From the NCBI RefSeq assembly GCF_008831285.2, contig NC_045138.2:10180571-10244570 (forward strand): a stretch of DNA of 64,000 bases. The letters run 5' to 3'. Shown here piece after piece: positions 47,407 to 59,400 of this stretch. Position 1 is the stretch's first letter. The number at the start of each line of letters is the position of its first letter. The notes beneath the pieces were generated by a model. It was not told where the DNA came from and made no database searches. It saw nothing but the letters and a program-made list of their open reading frames with translations. This DNA is from Nymphaea colorata. Lineage: Eukaryota; Streptophyta; Magnoliopsida; Nymphaeales; Nymphaeaceae. The position numbers and the translations under genes were made by a program.

Positions 47407-50400
47407 ATGGATGGCCTCCAGCGCCTTCGTACCCGCGTATGCATCATCGGCAGCGGCCCAGCCGCCCACACGGCCGCGATTTATTCCGCGCGGGCGGAGC
47501 TCCGCCCTATCGTCTTCGAGGGATGGATGGCCAACGGCATCGCTGCCGGCGGCCAGCTCACCACCACTACCGACGTCGAGAACTTCCCAGGCTTCCCGCA
47601 GGGCATCCTCGGCTACGAGCTAATGGACCGCTGTCGCGAGCAGAGCCTCCGCTTCGGTACCCGAATCATCACCGAGACGGTCACCCGGGTCGATTTCTCC
47701 GCCCGCCCTTTGTGCGTCTATTCCGATACGACGGTCGTCGAAGCGGACTCCGTCATCGTCGCCACCGGCGCGGTCGCCAAACGCCTCCACTTCCCCGGCG
47801 CCGAGGAGTTCTGGAACCGCGGCATCTCGGCGTGCGCCGTCTGCGACGGCGCCGCGCCCCTTTTCAGGAACAAGCCTCTGGCAGTCATCGGAGGCGGCGA
47901 CTCCGCCATGGAGGAATCCAACTTCCTGACGAAGTACGGATCCAAGGTTTACGTCATCCACCGAAGGGACGCCTTCAGGGCGTCGAAGATCATGCAGAAC
48001 CGGACCCTCGGAAACCCTAAGGTGGAGGTTGTCTGGAACTCGGTTATCGCCGAGGCCTTTGGCGACGCCGACGGCAGAGTCTTGGGTGGATTGAAGGTAA
48101 AAAATGTGGTGAATGGCGAAACCACAGACCTGAAGGTGTCCGGATTGTTCTTTGCAATCGGGCACGAGCCGGCGACAGCATTCTTGGAGAAACAGCTGGA
48201 GCTCGATGAAGATGGCTACATCGTAACGAAGCCAGGCACGACGAAGACGAGCGTCCCGGGAGTGTTTGCGGCCGGTGACGTGCAGGATAAGAAGTATAGG
48301 CAGGCCATCACGGCTGCAGGCACAGGTAAGGCGCTCGCTGATGACAAAAGCCTCTTTTTTTCTTCCTCCTCTTCTCTCTATGTGTGTTTAATGGCTGCAT
48401 TATTATCCCGTAGTATTGTTAATTCTTGCTATTTTCCTATTGTCTTCTATATGATAATTTATATAAATATTGGCATGACCTGAATTTCATAATGGAGTTT
48501 TTATCAGCAATATAATGAAACCGGAAAAAAAGCCGTTATGCTTTGCTTTGATAAGATGCTAAATTTTAAATATTCATGATACGCTGTTGTTTTCTGGTCT
48601 CCTTAATTTCAAACAAATTCTTTGGTCTTGTTGAGTTATTCCGAGATTATCATATTAAAAATGAAGGCATTACTTCACCTTTTTGTTCGATTGTCGAACA
48701 TAGCTTAATTTTCTGTTGTTTTTCTACTCGAAATTTTCGTCTATATGTGATCCTTTTAGTTCATATTCTTGTTCATTGTATTAAATGTTCTTTTTCCTTT
48801 CAAATATTGTCGGGCATATCTTTGCTTGGGGACATAGTGAGATTGGCACATGAATCTGAAAGATAGTGATAAGCGCTTGCGAAGCGAAGCATGCTTAATT
48901 TATCACGAATGTCCAAAATGCCTCTTGAAAACGTGGTGATATTTATTCCTAATTTTCAGAATATAACCCCAATATTTTCACAATATCCAGCTGCTTACTT
49001 CTGCAAGTCTTCTGAGAATTCTTTCAGTTGTTTCAATAACGTTCCTGTTTCCTTTCCTTGTGTATGTTAAACTCAGAAATTTTCTCTAGAAAATAAAATT
49101 CCTAAAATATTCTATGACACTCATCCATGGCATGGATCTGAAGTTAGATTTGTTATTTTTAACTCTATGCTTGCCATATTAAGTCAGATGGGTACTTCAG
49201 TAAGGTGCGTGATCGTGCCCATACCCAAAGTAGGTACTTGGACAAACCTGGGTACTTTTTAGAACAAAACTGATCCAAACTGCTTAATTTTACTTGATTT
49301 TTATTTTTCCAACTCAGTTTTCATTCTGTGTTTAGAGTTATTGTTCATTAACATGTAATGTTTTTATTTATATCACTTGTTTACCTAAATGTTACTTTCA
49401 TTTTGATTTTTTTTTGTGTTATTTTTGTATATATATATTTCTGAAGTTGCTGTGTTCGTACCTATATCCTTGTACCCGTACCCAAACCGCACCCGTACTC
49501 ATGTGACTTATTGGCCATATTTGATTGAAGAGAGCTACGATGGCTGGAAGTGCTACTATTGAACAAGAGAAGATACTAGACTACCATTGTAAAGTGAAGG
49601 AGGGAGAGAAGCATAATATTTGTGGAATATCAAAGAGAAAAATGAGAGAGAACAGGACACGATATAGGCTACATATGAACAGTACTGGTATTAGTCATGA
49701 AACAATCGTCATTGAAGTGTGATAATAAGGATAGCCTTCAGCACTTATAGGCTATGATGTCACATGGGTGCCGGGTGCGGGTGCATGATGCGGCAAGTTC
49801 CAAAAAAATTGAGTGCACTGTGTGTGTGTGTGTGTTATCTGTTATATAAGTAATTTTATTTATCTATATTTTTAAACTTTTTTTTGTCAAGGTTACTTTG
49901 AATCAATATATCAATGAAAACTCAGCCAAAACATTTTTCAGAATGGCCAAAACTCATTTGACGCTGTGTCAGGAACTCGGGCTGCACCACCACCTGCACA
50001 TATGCGGGTGCAGGTGCGCCACCATAGTTGGCGCACCCGTGTGATTTAGCTTATAGGTTTCCTTGCTTTCAGTTTTGACCAAGAGTTGATTTCATGAGGC
50101 TGGAAGTTGTCAAAATTGGAGGTTGGACACGGGTGGTTCGAGCCCCTAAAAGACTAGTGGTTCAACCATAGTCTCAAATATCATTTATGGATTTTAAAGG
50201 ACAACGTTTCTCGGGTATAATACAGCAATATTGTTTTTTAGAAAAAATGTAGTCAAACTTTAAAAAAGTTCAAAAGAAAAATCTTAAAGTAAAATGAAAA
50301 ATAAAACAGTAATAGAAATGCAACTGAACGCCAAAAAACATGAAAGAAACAGGCTTTTTTTGTTTTTTGGAGTTTTTTTGTTTTGTCATTTTTTCAAAAA

Positions 50401-53400
50401 GCAGGTATTTTGCAGTTTTATACAGCTTACCTATTGGTTCCACTTAGTCCAAGTTGATTGACTATAAATAAATAAATACATTTATGATTTATATGTTTAT
50501 ATTTATATGACCTTAATTAGAAAATCATTTATATCTATGCAAAGAATGCACATATGTATTTGTAGGTTAGAAATTAGTTGGCTGACCAGCGACTAGGCTG
50601 GCTGTTTAACTAGTCTGACTAACTAGTCGATTTTGAAACCATCAATAATTGACTAGTCGAATTGACAACTAAAGCCAAGTTACACTCAGTATGTCTGCAA
50701 AGAAGTTATTAAGAAGGCTGTTAAAAAAATGAAAATATAGTAGTCAAAATATTAATTGACACTGCCCGTGCCTGGTGTCTAAGGGATCAGTCATTTTAAC
50801 ATTTGTAAAAAAGAAAATATTAGTAGATGTTATCTTAAAAAATAGGCAATATTTTGTGGTGGATAGTCCAAGGGGTAACCCCAGGGCTGAATGCTCTTTC
50901 AACTAGCACCTTGTAAAACTTCTATTTAGAGGAGGATATTATTGTTTTCCTCAATACTTTAATTTGTTCTGTTAGTTATTGATATCTAAAATAAAAGTTT
51001 TTGTTTCATGTATGTCCATGAATTGGCTTGGTCCTTGATAATCTTTGTTCTTGGGACTAATGTTGTAAAGTGTGTATCGTAACACGTATCAATCAGGCAA
51101 ATAGTTAGTTACGTTACATGTAAACATGTTTTTATCTTTTTAAAATTAAGAAATATGAACGGAACAAAAAAATATAAAAATTAAGAAATTATAGGGAAAC
51201 TAGTAAAAATTAGGGAAAATATGATTTCTATATGTTATTCATAGACTGATAATCATCAGTTTCACATCCATGATCCATCAGTTTAACTTAGAGTTTTAAA
51301 CATCAAGATATAAACTTGTTCACTACAAAAGATGAATGTCAAGGTATTGTTCTTTTTCTTCTTCATCATCTTTTTCTTTATATTCTCCTTTAATTTTTGC
51401 ACCATCACCACCATGTAAAATCTCTTCATCATTGATTCTGCTCTTTCAAAGTTTACGCAACGGGAGGTTCTTTTTCAAACCATGCATCCAATACATCAAC
51501 GTGCTCCAAGCTTATAAGCTCAACCTGCTCTTTATGCTTTTTTGTTGATGGTTCCTTTAATTGCCTCAAGAATTAACACATATCATAAAATATTTTATTG
51601 TAAATTCAAGTGTTTGGTGGTTTATTACCTCTTTCTCAATTTTACATATTATATTAAACATAAAGAAACCTTTCAATCCCTTATATTTGAATCTATTCAC
51701 CTTCTTGGTGCGGGAATCTATTCATCTTCTTGGTATGACAATTGAGAGACACTTCAATCCTTTTCACGTTTACTTGCTGTTAGTGTCCATGTTTTGGATT
51801 GGTAATCGGGTCTGGATCGGGTCTACGGGACTGACCCAGAAGATGGTTATAAATAAGGGATTTGGGGGTGCAATTAGGGATATCAAATGTAATGCAATTC
51901 CTCTGGTGAGGGTTTGCTCTAACTGGGTTAGGGCAGAGCGTGGGAGTGAGTTTGGGGTAGTGTTTACATTGTAAGAGGCGGCAGTTAGCAAGTGGTTGCT
52001 AAGACTTGCATTGCATGTTCGTTCAAGATTTGAATTACAAAAGTTTCAAGGTTTGGCCAATTACTCTCAGACAGACCTATTACACTACATATTTGAATAA
52101 ATAAACTAGAGAACTTGAAACAAACAAAATTATTATGGAAGATAAATGGTTAAACGATAAATTTAATTACAAAAACTTGAATGCATGCAATGCTTCTTAT
52201 GTTACCTTGGGCATTATCACATATTTTCATCTCACAATCAATGACATCTTGCATCTCAATCTCAAGGACTGATATCTCAGAATAGTCCAGTAGCCCCTTA
52301 TTCACTTCTCTAAGTATTCTGAATGTTGGTGAATGCCTTAGTACAGGATTTAATTATCGTAATAGATTTCTGCATGAACGGTATAATGAAGTTTCCAAAT
52401 CCACCTTTCATTATAATATCCAACTACAAATCCTTTTTTTTTTTCTTTCCTTTGAGGTGCTCTCTGATTGTCTCTTTTGTTTTGCCTTGGCTCCATAGAT
52501 GTACCAGTAATTGTATAGTCGCGGTCAAACCTATTTCAGGACTTTCACCAAGGGTATACTGATTTTCTAATAACATGGTATTCTCAAAACTAATTAATGA
52601 ATACAACCTGTAACTTCTCTTGACTTTCTCTTATGTGCGTGAGTTCACAACCGCATTCATCACCTAAGAGCGTCAACCTCAAAGCATTTCTCCACTCACC
52701 GATTACTATCAAAATATTATAGCAAACCGTGTTTGTGCAAGTCGAATCAATTCAGCTCCATTTGTGAATTTCCTCATCAAATTCAAGACATAAGCATGAT
52801 TATAAATAAACTTCGTAATTTGTTGGCATATTTGAACTGTCAACTTCATATCATCTCTTTCACCAAGATCCTGAAGCATAAGATTTACACAATGAACAAC
52901 ACATGGACTCCAATAAAATGTCCTATATCGTGTTGCTAACATTTGTTGCTAACATTTCACCTGCAGCTTTATAATTTGTTGCATTTTCAATGATAAATTG
53001 CACGACATTTTGAGGCCCAACTTCTTGTATAACTTTATCAAAAACCTCAAACAAAACATCAGCAGTCTTAGGAGTATCAGACAAATCAACAAATTTTAAG
53101 AACATAGTACCAAGGGGGCAATATGCAAGGAAGTTTACCAATGTTTTGTTCTTGATGTCTGTCCATCCATCTGCCAGTACACTGCATCCTGTAGCTTTCC
53201 AGCTCAATTTCAGTTCATCACAATATGTCTTGACATCTCTAACTACATTGTTGAGAATTTTATCTCGCAATTTATGAAAAGAGGGCATTTTATACCATCG
53301 GCCTACAATAGCAATTGCATCTGCTATAGCCTAAAAATGAAAAGAGTTTGCTGCATTGAAGGGAATGGATGCGTCATAGAACCACCTTCCTATGGTTTCA

Positions 53401-56400
53401 TCTGCTGCCTCAACAATATCTTTTGAACACATGGCTGTATGAATCTCAGGCTAAGCACCAATAGCAGTATAATTGGGAAAAAATTCTTGATCGAACCAGA
53501 CATATTACTCGACTTCATAGTAGGTACTCTACCAACACCGGTACGACCCTCACTCCTGCCACATCCTCGTAAAGCTGTACTTGCACTTGCACCTCTTCTT
53601 TTTTTGGTTGCAGCTGAAGAACCACCTGTATGCATAATGTCTTTCCCTTTAGCTGTTCCCAAACTGACACCAACATGTTCTTCTTCAAGCTCAACATCTT
53701 CACCTTCACTTTCTTCCTGTTCATGTGGGTCCCCATATCCTTCCTCTGCATCTTGCATTTCCTTTTCAATCCTATTTGCTTTCACTGCATTAAGAAGCTC
53801 CATACACTGGTGCTTTACATACGCTGGCAATGGATTCTCTTGGGAGCCATTGCAAGCAGCAACATCGCTGTGTGTACCAGCTATATGGTTTTTAAAGCGA
53901 GAGATCCCTCCTGATATGATTTGCTTACAATAATTGCACTTAACTCTTAACCTATCTTTGGGATTCACCCTTGTACACCACTGCCATGCAGGATTCGACA
54001 TTATATCTTCACAAAACAAGTAAAAACATACAAATAAATGTAGGAAATAAGAGAAATGAACGATTCAACGACAAAAATGAGTTATTTCTTACTTTCTTGG
54101 TCTTAGAAACCAAAAAACCCTCTTTCTCCAAGCTTCCCACCGTCCCGAGACTCCCCACAACAAGAAATAAAGCTTCTTCACTGGCAAATCTTGATGCAAA
54201 TGGAGAAAATCTCTCCCTCCCACGTCTCTTGCAGTGTTTAGAAACAATAGAAGAGAGAGAGAGGAGCGTAGGTTTTAAAAAAAGACGCACAAAAGGGGCC
54301 ATTGGGCCCCTTTTTCATTTTAACCCCGTATCGTACGATACGGGGGTGTATCGCCCGTATCGCATGATACAGGCGATACGCTTGCGATACGCATGCATAT
54401 TGTGTACAGAACATGTGTCGTATCGTTTTTGTTGATACGGACGATAGGTATCGTATGATACGCGTCCGTATCGTACGATAAAGATAACATTGATCATATC
54501 ATCTACATATAAAAACAACACAATTATTCCTATAGCAGTATTTTTAACAAACATAGCAGTATAAGAATAGCATGATGGACGCGTATCGTACGATACAGAT
54601 AACATTGATCATATCATCTACATATAAAAACAACACAATTATTCCTATAGCAGTATTTTTAACAAACATAGTAGTATAAGAATAGCATGATTTAAAACCT
54701 TGTTTAAATATTGCATTGCTAAACTTGTCAAACCAAGCTTTTGGAACTTGTTTCAAGCCATATAGTGCCTTGCTAAGCTGGAGAACTTTTCCATTAGGTA
54801 AATCAAGCCTAGGGGGTGAGTTCATGTACACCTCCTCATTTAAGTAACCATTCAAAAAAACATTCTTGACATCCATTTAATATATAGACCATTGCTTGAT
54901 GGCAGCAACAACTGTTAGGGTCCTAATTGATGTCATTCTAGCAACATGAGCAAAGGTTTCTTGTAGTCTATGTCATATTCTTGAGCATACCCTTTTATCA
55001 ACTAATCTAGCTTTATACCTTTCAAGTGATCTATCACTTCTAGTCTTAATTTTATATATCCACCTACATCCTATTGCGTTTTTCCATATAGGAAGAGAAA
55101 TAATATCTCAAGTTCTATTGTTTTCAAAGGTTCTAAATTCGTTGTTCACAGCTTCAATCCAATGTGGGTTAGTCTTGACTTCAAGATAGGATGAGGGTTT
55201 ATCAAAGGAGTGAATAGCTAATAAATAAGCCTTATTTTTTCGGGAAAATAACTCATAAATGACAAACTTTTGAGGTAGATTGCTATCTCTTTGGGATCTC
55301 CTAAGAATAGGTTGAGACTATTGGGTGCTTTCTTGACTCTTCCTATAAGCTATAACTTCTCTTGTTGGTCTATTATTAAAAGGAATGCTATGAATCTCAT
55401 TCAAAGTATCATCACATGAAGAATGTAAAACATCATCATCATCTTTTATCCATAAAAAAGAATAGTCATCTTCATGCTTGGGTTCATTTGCATCAAAGTC
55501 ATTTTTTTCTTTTAAAAATATTACATTTCTTGAAATAAACGCTTTATCTTTTTCAATGTCATAGCATCTATATCCTTTTTGAGTTTTGGAATAACCAATA
55601 AAGACACATCTAATAGCTTTAGATGAAAGCTTGTCATTTTTGTCATTTAGAATATAACACTTGCAACCAAAGGCTTTAAATCGTTTATAAATTGGTTCAA
55701 AATTAAAAAGGTTTTGAAAAGGTGAAATGTTTTCTAAAATCTTAGAAGGCATTCTATTAATCAAATAAATGGATGTTAAAATGGTTTCTGCCCAAAAAAT
55801 TTTTTGGAACATTCTTTGATATAAGAAGAGCTCTTGTTGTTTCAACTTTCAAGTATATGTCTATGTTTTTTTTCAGCAACTTCATTTTGTTGGTGGCTTT
55901 TGGGACAAAATTTTTATGTATAATTCCATTTTCCTTTAGAAATTCTTTTAATTCATTGGAAATGAATTTTCCCCCAGAATCACTTGTAAAAATTTTTAGC
56001 TTGGGATCAAATTGTGTTTTAATCATATTGTAAAAGTTTTTGAAATTCATAAAGAGTTTTTATTTGTGTTTAAGAAAATAAACCCAATCATATCGAGAGT
56101 AATCATCTATAGAAATAACATAATATAGCAAACCACCTTTAGACATAATAGGAGCGGGTCCTCATATATCCGAATGAACTAGTTGAAAGGGTACTTTAAC
56201 AAAGTTTCTATTGCCAAAAAGTAAAACCTTAATTTTGACCTTAATGAAATCATCACAAGAAATTGTTTCTTTACATTTCTCCTCAAAAAATGGGATACAA
56301 AACATTTTTCCTAAACTTGAGAGTCTAACTCTTTGATGCCAAATTTGAATGTCACTTTTCTGAACAATGTTACAAGTAGGGTTGAAAAGATTTAAATAAT

Positions 56401-59400
56401 TAACATAGTAGAGATCATTTTTCTTAGAATCTTCCTCAATTGTCTTCTTGGAAAGATGGTCCTTTATCAAAAATTTGTTTTGTAATAAGACAATATCACA
56501 TCCATGATCGGTTATTTGAGAAACCAATAAGAGATTCGAGTTAAGTTTGGGAATAATCTAATTTTTTTTATTTTGGAAACTTTTGAATTAAAATTTTGAT
56601 CAATATCTTCAATACATTTGATTTTAAGAGGAGTTTCATCCACGGTTTTAAAATAGGGCATGACTCTTTCTTAGTGCATTCAGTAAGTAGCGAACTATAA
56701 GGGGTCATATGAAATGAAGCTCTGGAATCAAGTATTCAAGAGTACTTATTTAATGATGTAGATGCCACATTTGCTTCGAAAATTGAAGAAGCCCTTCCTT
56801 TGAAAAGTGGTTGAAGAGCATCAATGAGCTTCAGTTGGAGAGCACTTACAAGCTTGTCTAGGTTGAAATGATTGCTTTCATTACTTTATTTATGCATTAC
56901 TCCTGACACACTTGTCTTATTATCAAATTTATTCAATTTAGGACACTTAGGTTTAATATGTCATTTTTTTCGGCAATGAAAACATATAATCTTTTTGTTG
57001 TTATCCTCATAATGTGAATTGAAATGTGGAGACCTATAGGTTTTCATAGGAGCACCAAGTCTTGAGGTAGCAAGAACACTTTCATTCTTCCATCTAGAAA
57101 AGTTAAGTCTATTCTCTTCTATTTGAAACTCTGCTATAGTCTCATTCATAGATGACAACGAAGTAAAGAGGTTTTGACCTCATCATATTCCGGTCTAAGA
57201 CCAAGAATAAATTTATAAAATTTTTCCTTTTGAATTTATTTTTCTCTTGGCACTATGTCTCTTGGATCAAAAACCATTCGGGTTCAAATAAGGCTAGTTC
57301 ATCCCATAATTGTTTTATCTTTCTAATGTACTCCTTAATAGATTTATCTTCTTGTTGGAGACTTGCAATTTTCATTTGAAGGTTGCACATGTAAACTACA
57401 TCCTTCATAAAATGGGTTTTATTGAGGAATTTTCAAGCTTCATGAGCAAAATTATGTTTGGCTATTTGACTCATAGTTGTAGTATCAACACAAGCAAGAA
57501 TCCATGTAATGATTTTGTGGTGTCCTATCTTTCATTCTTCTCATTTTTTTTATACTCATTCACAACCTTATCTTTTTCGATTTCATCTAGTTCATGGGCT
57601 TTTTCATCTATGATTTTGGTTAAGACTAATTGTGGCTCACTTTTAGACCCATCAACAAGTTCCCACAATCCTTTACTTTTAGTGAAGTATTTTATAGTTT
57701 TTGCTCGTTGAACATAATTAGATGAAGTAAGCTTAGGTAGAGGAATGGAAGTAGTTCTCTCATCCATGATGTGTATTTTGTATAGATGTAGTTGAGTTGT
57801 TGAGGTAGCACTAAGTTGAAAATAGCCACAAAAACAGCAACAAGAGAGCTTGAAGCAGCACCAAAACAGTCCACGAAATCAGCCACAAAAATTTAGCAAG
57901 ATAGAAGTTTGTGACAACACCAAAAACAACCACAAAAGTCAATGAGATATCCACGAAAAACAACCACAAAAGTTAATGAGATATCTACGAAAAACAACCA
58001 CCAAAGATCAGCAAGAAGATAGCTTCTCTTGTGCAAAACATCAAACAGTTGGTGTGCTTCGTAGCTATGAAGAGGCAGCAAGGATTGATTTTTCAAGACT
58101 TTGAAAATCAGCAAATAAAGAGCCAAAGCTCTGCTACCGTGTAAATCAAGCCTGAACTTAATGATAGAAACATTTGAATCTCAAATAATACACAAATTCA
58201 GGCATTAAAGCCCATCCTAAGCAAGACATCCAAGTGGCTAAGTCCCTTATTTATAGAAGAAAGAAAGGAAGAAGGGAAAAAGGAGCTAGCTGTTGGGCAG
58301 CTCCAACTGCTAGATTTAGCCATTGGGAACAGCCAACAGCTTGTTCCCTTTGCTAATAAAAAGAAATACAAAAATATACAAAAAAATACATGAAACATAA
58401 AAGGAAAATAAATACAAAAAGGCCACTACTAGGAGTTTAAGATATATGATAGTACATATAAAAGCATATATGCATACCTACATTAGAGCTAATCCTTAAT
58501 TTCTAACAGTCCGTACCAAAGGAATGTGAAAGGTTCTGCGTTCTATCTGAAAAATGTTGGCAACTATCCCTAGACATTAGGAACTTTCAAAGGTTTGAAT
58601 TTACTGGTTCATTTCTCATATTATGTAAAACCACATCTTCTGAATATTGGAACCTTGAAAAGTTGAAACATCCTTTTAGGCTTTTAGCCTTCTGACTAGT
58701 AAGAAGATACAAAAGTTTGGAACAAAACTAACAAAGCTATAAAGTTGTTAAAACCATCATCAAACTCATGAAAAGTATAAACCCAGATTCATAAGATAGA
58801 GCAGAATTTGGCACCTCGTAATCAAGTAATCACTTCTAAAGTCATATCTCCGTCTTGTCAAAACATTGCAACTTGCATTTTACCTAGGCCATGAATCTCA
58901 TCAATTCTTCGAGTTCTTCTTCACTTGCTCTATGTTTTTATTACACCATTAGTGTCACTTGCTCTATGTTTTTTATTACACCATTATTGTGGACACATGT
59001 AGCTGGTTGAGATCTTCTGCATGTCGCTCTCATCCACTGTCGGCTTGTTGGGGCAATGAATTTCACATGAAGACAACCTGCATGCAATCAGAAATAAAGT
59101 CTGTAAAGGAGACAAGAGGTTCCACAAGCGGTTGCATCTTAAGAAGTGTATAGAGATCCAAACCATACTGTTGGTCTATTAAATTCACTTAGCTGTCATT
59201 TCATATACCTGGCAAACTGACTGGATGCATGTGTCAAATGTGGTTAGGTATTAGATGCTTAATAACTCCTTGCTAAGTTGCTAGGGGGTACAAGTTTCAA
59301 AACCAGACTCCTCTGTCTCATATGCTTTTTCCTTCTATGTTGATGAAGTTGCTGATTCTTATTGTATAGGTTGCATGGCTGCTTTGGATGCTGAACACTA

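Larger units (their letters stand above)
51058..54492 (-). mobile_element. hAT transposon in NTR intron
   Basis: The left end (TAATGTTGTAAAG..GTATCG, 51058) and right end (..GATAACATTG, 54492) are degenerate versions of the CA(A/G)TGTTGTA terminus of the MITE at 453-1159. Both subterminal regions carry GTATCGTA motifs. The right end is especially rich, with 10 or more GTATCG/CGATAC copies in 54325-54480. The interior carries a BED-finger/DUF659 hAT transposase on the minus strand (54019-52709). The right end lies in copia RT sequence; a matching 8-bp duplicate on the left was not found, so the insertion site has been rearranged. Confidence 0.75.
54493..58508 (-). mobile_element. Ty1/copia element in NTR intron, truncated at RT
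   Basis: On the minus strand the order is 5' LTR (58508-58140), primer-binding site (58138-58127), gag (57770-56940), protease (about 56760), integrase (about 56500-55318) and RT (54876 to about 54493). This is the Ty1/copia arrangement with integrase before RT. Sequence ends abruptly at YVDDM of the RT, where the hAT begins. RNase H and the 3' LTR are absent. Stops and frameshifts are present in gag and integrase. Confidence 0.85.
48326..59369 (+). other. NTR intron, 11,044 nt, filled with transposable elements
   Basis: The intron has a GT (GTAAGG) donor at 48326 and an AG acceptor (TTGTATAG) at 59368-59369. It interrupts a Gly codon just before the conserved [11 protein letters not shown] end. 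Contents in order are apparently unique sequence (48326-49172), two MITEs (49181-49513, 49752-50049), a third MITE-like stretch (about 50205-50430), an hAT transposon (51058-54492), a copia fragment (54493-58508), and about 860 bp of remaining intron. Without splicing, exon 1 would continue for about 52 codons to a stop at 48481-48483. Confidence 0.9.

Noticed and set aside
47439-48165. Long open frames on the opposite strand and other frames of NTR exon 1
   Set aside because: They come from the GC-rich coding exon, which depletes stop codons in other frames. They have repetitive Arg/Gly/Pro-rich or Ala/Val-rich composition and no family.
54325-54480. Possible CRISPR or satellite array from GTATCG repeats
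   Set aside because: Spacing is irregular, motifs occur in both orientations and lie at a transposon end beside a transposase. This fits subterminal transposase-binding sites.
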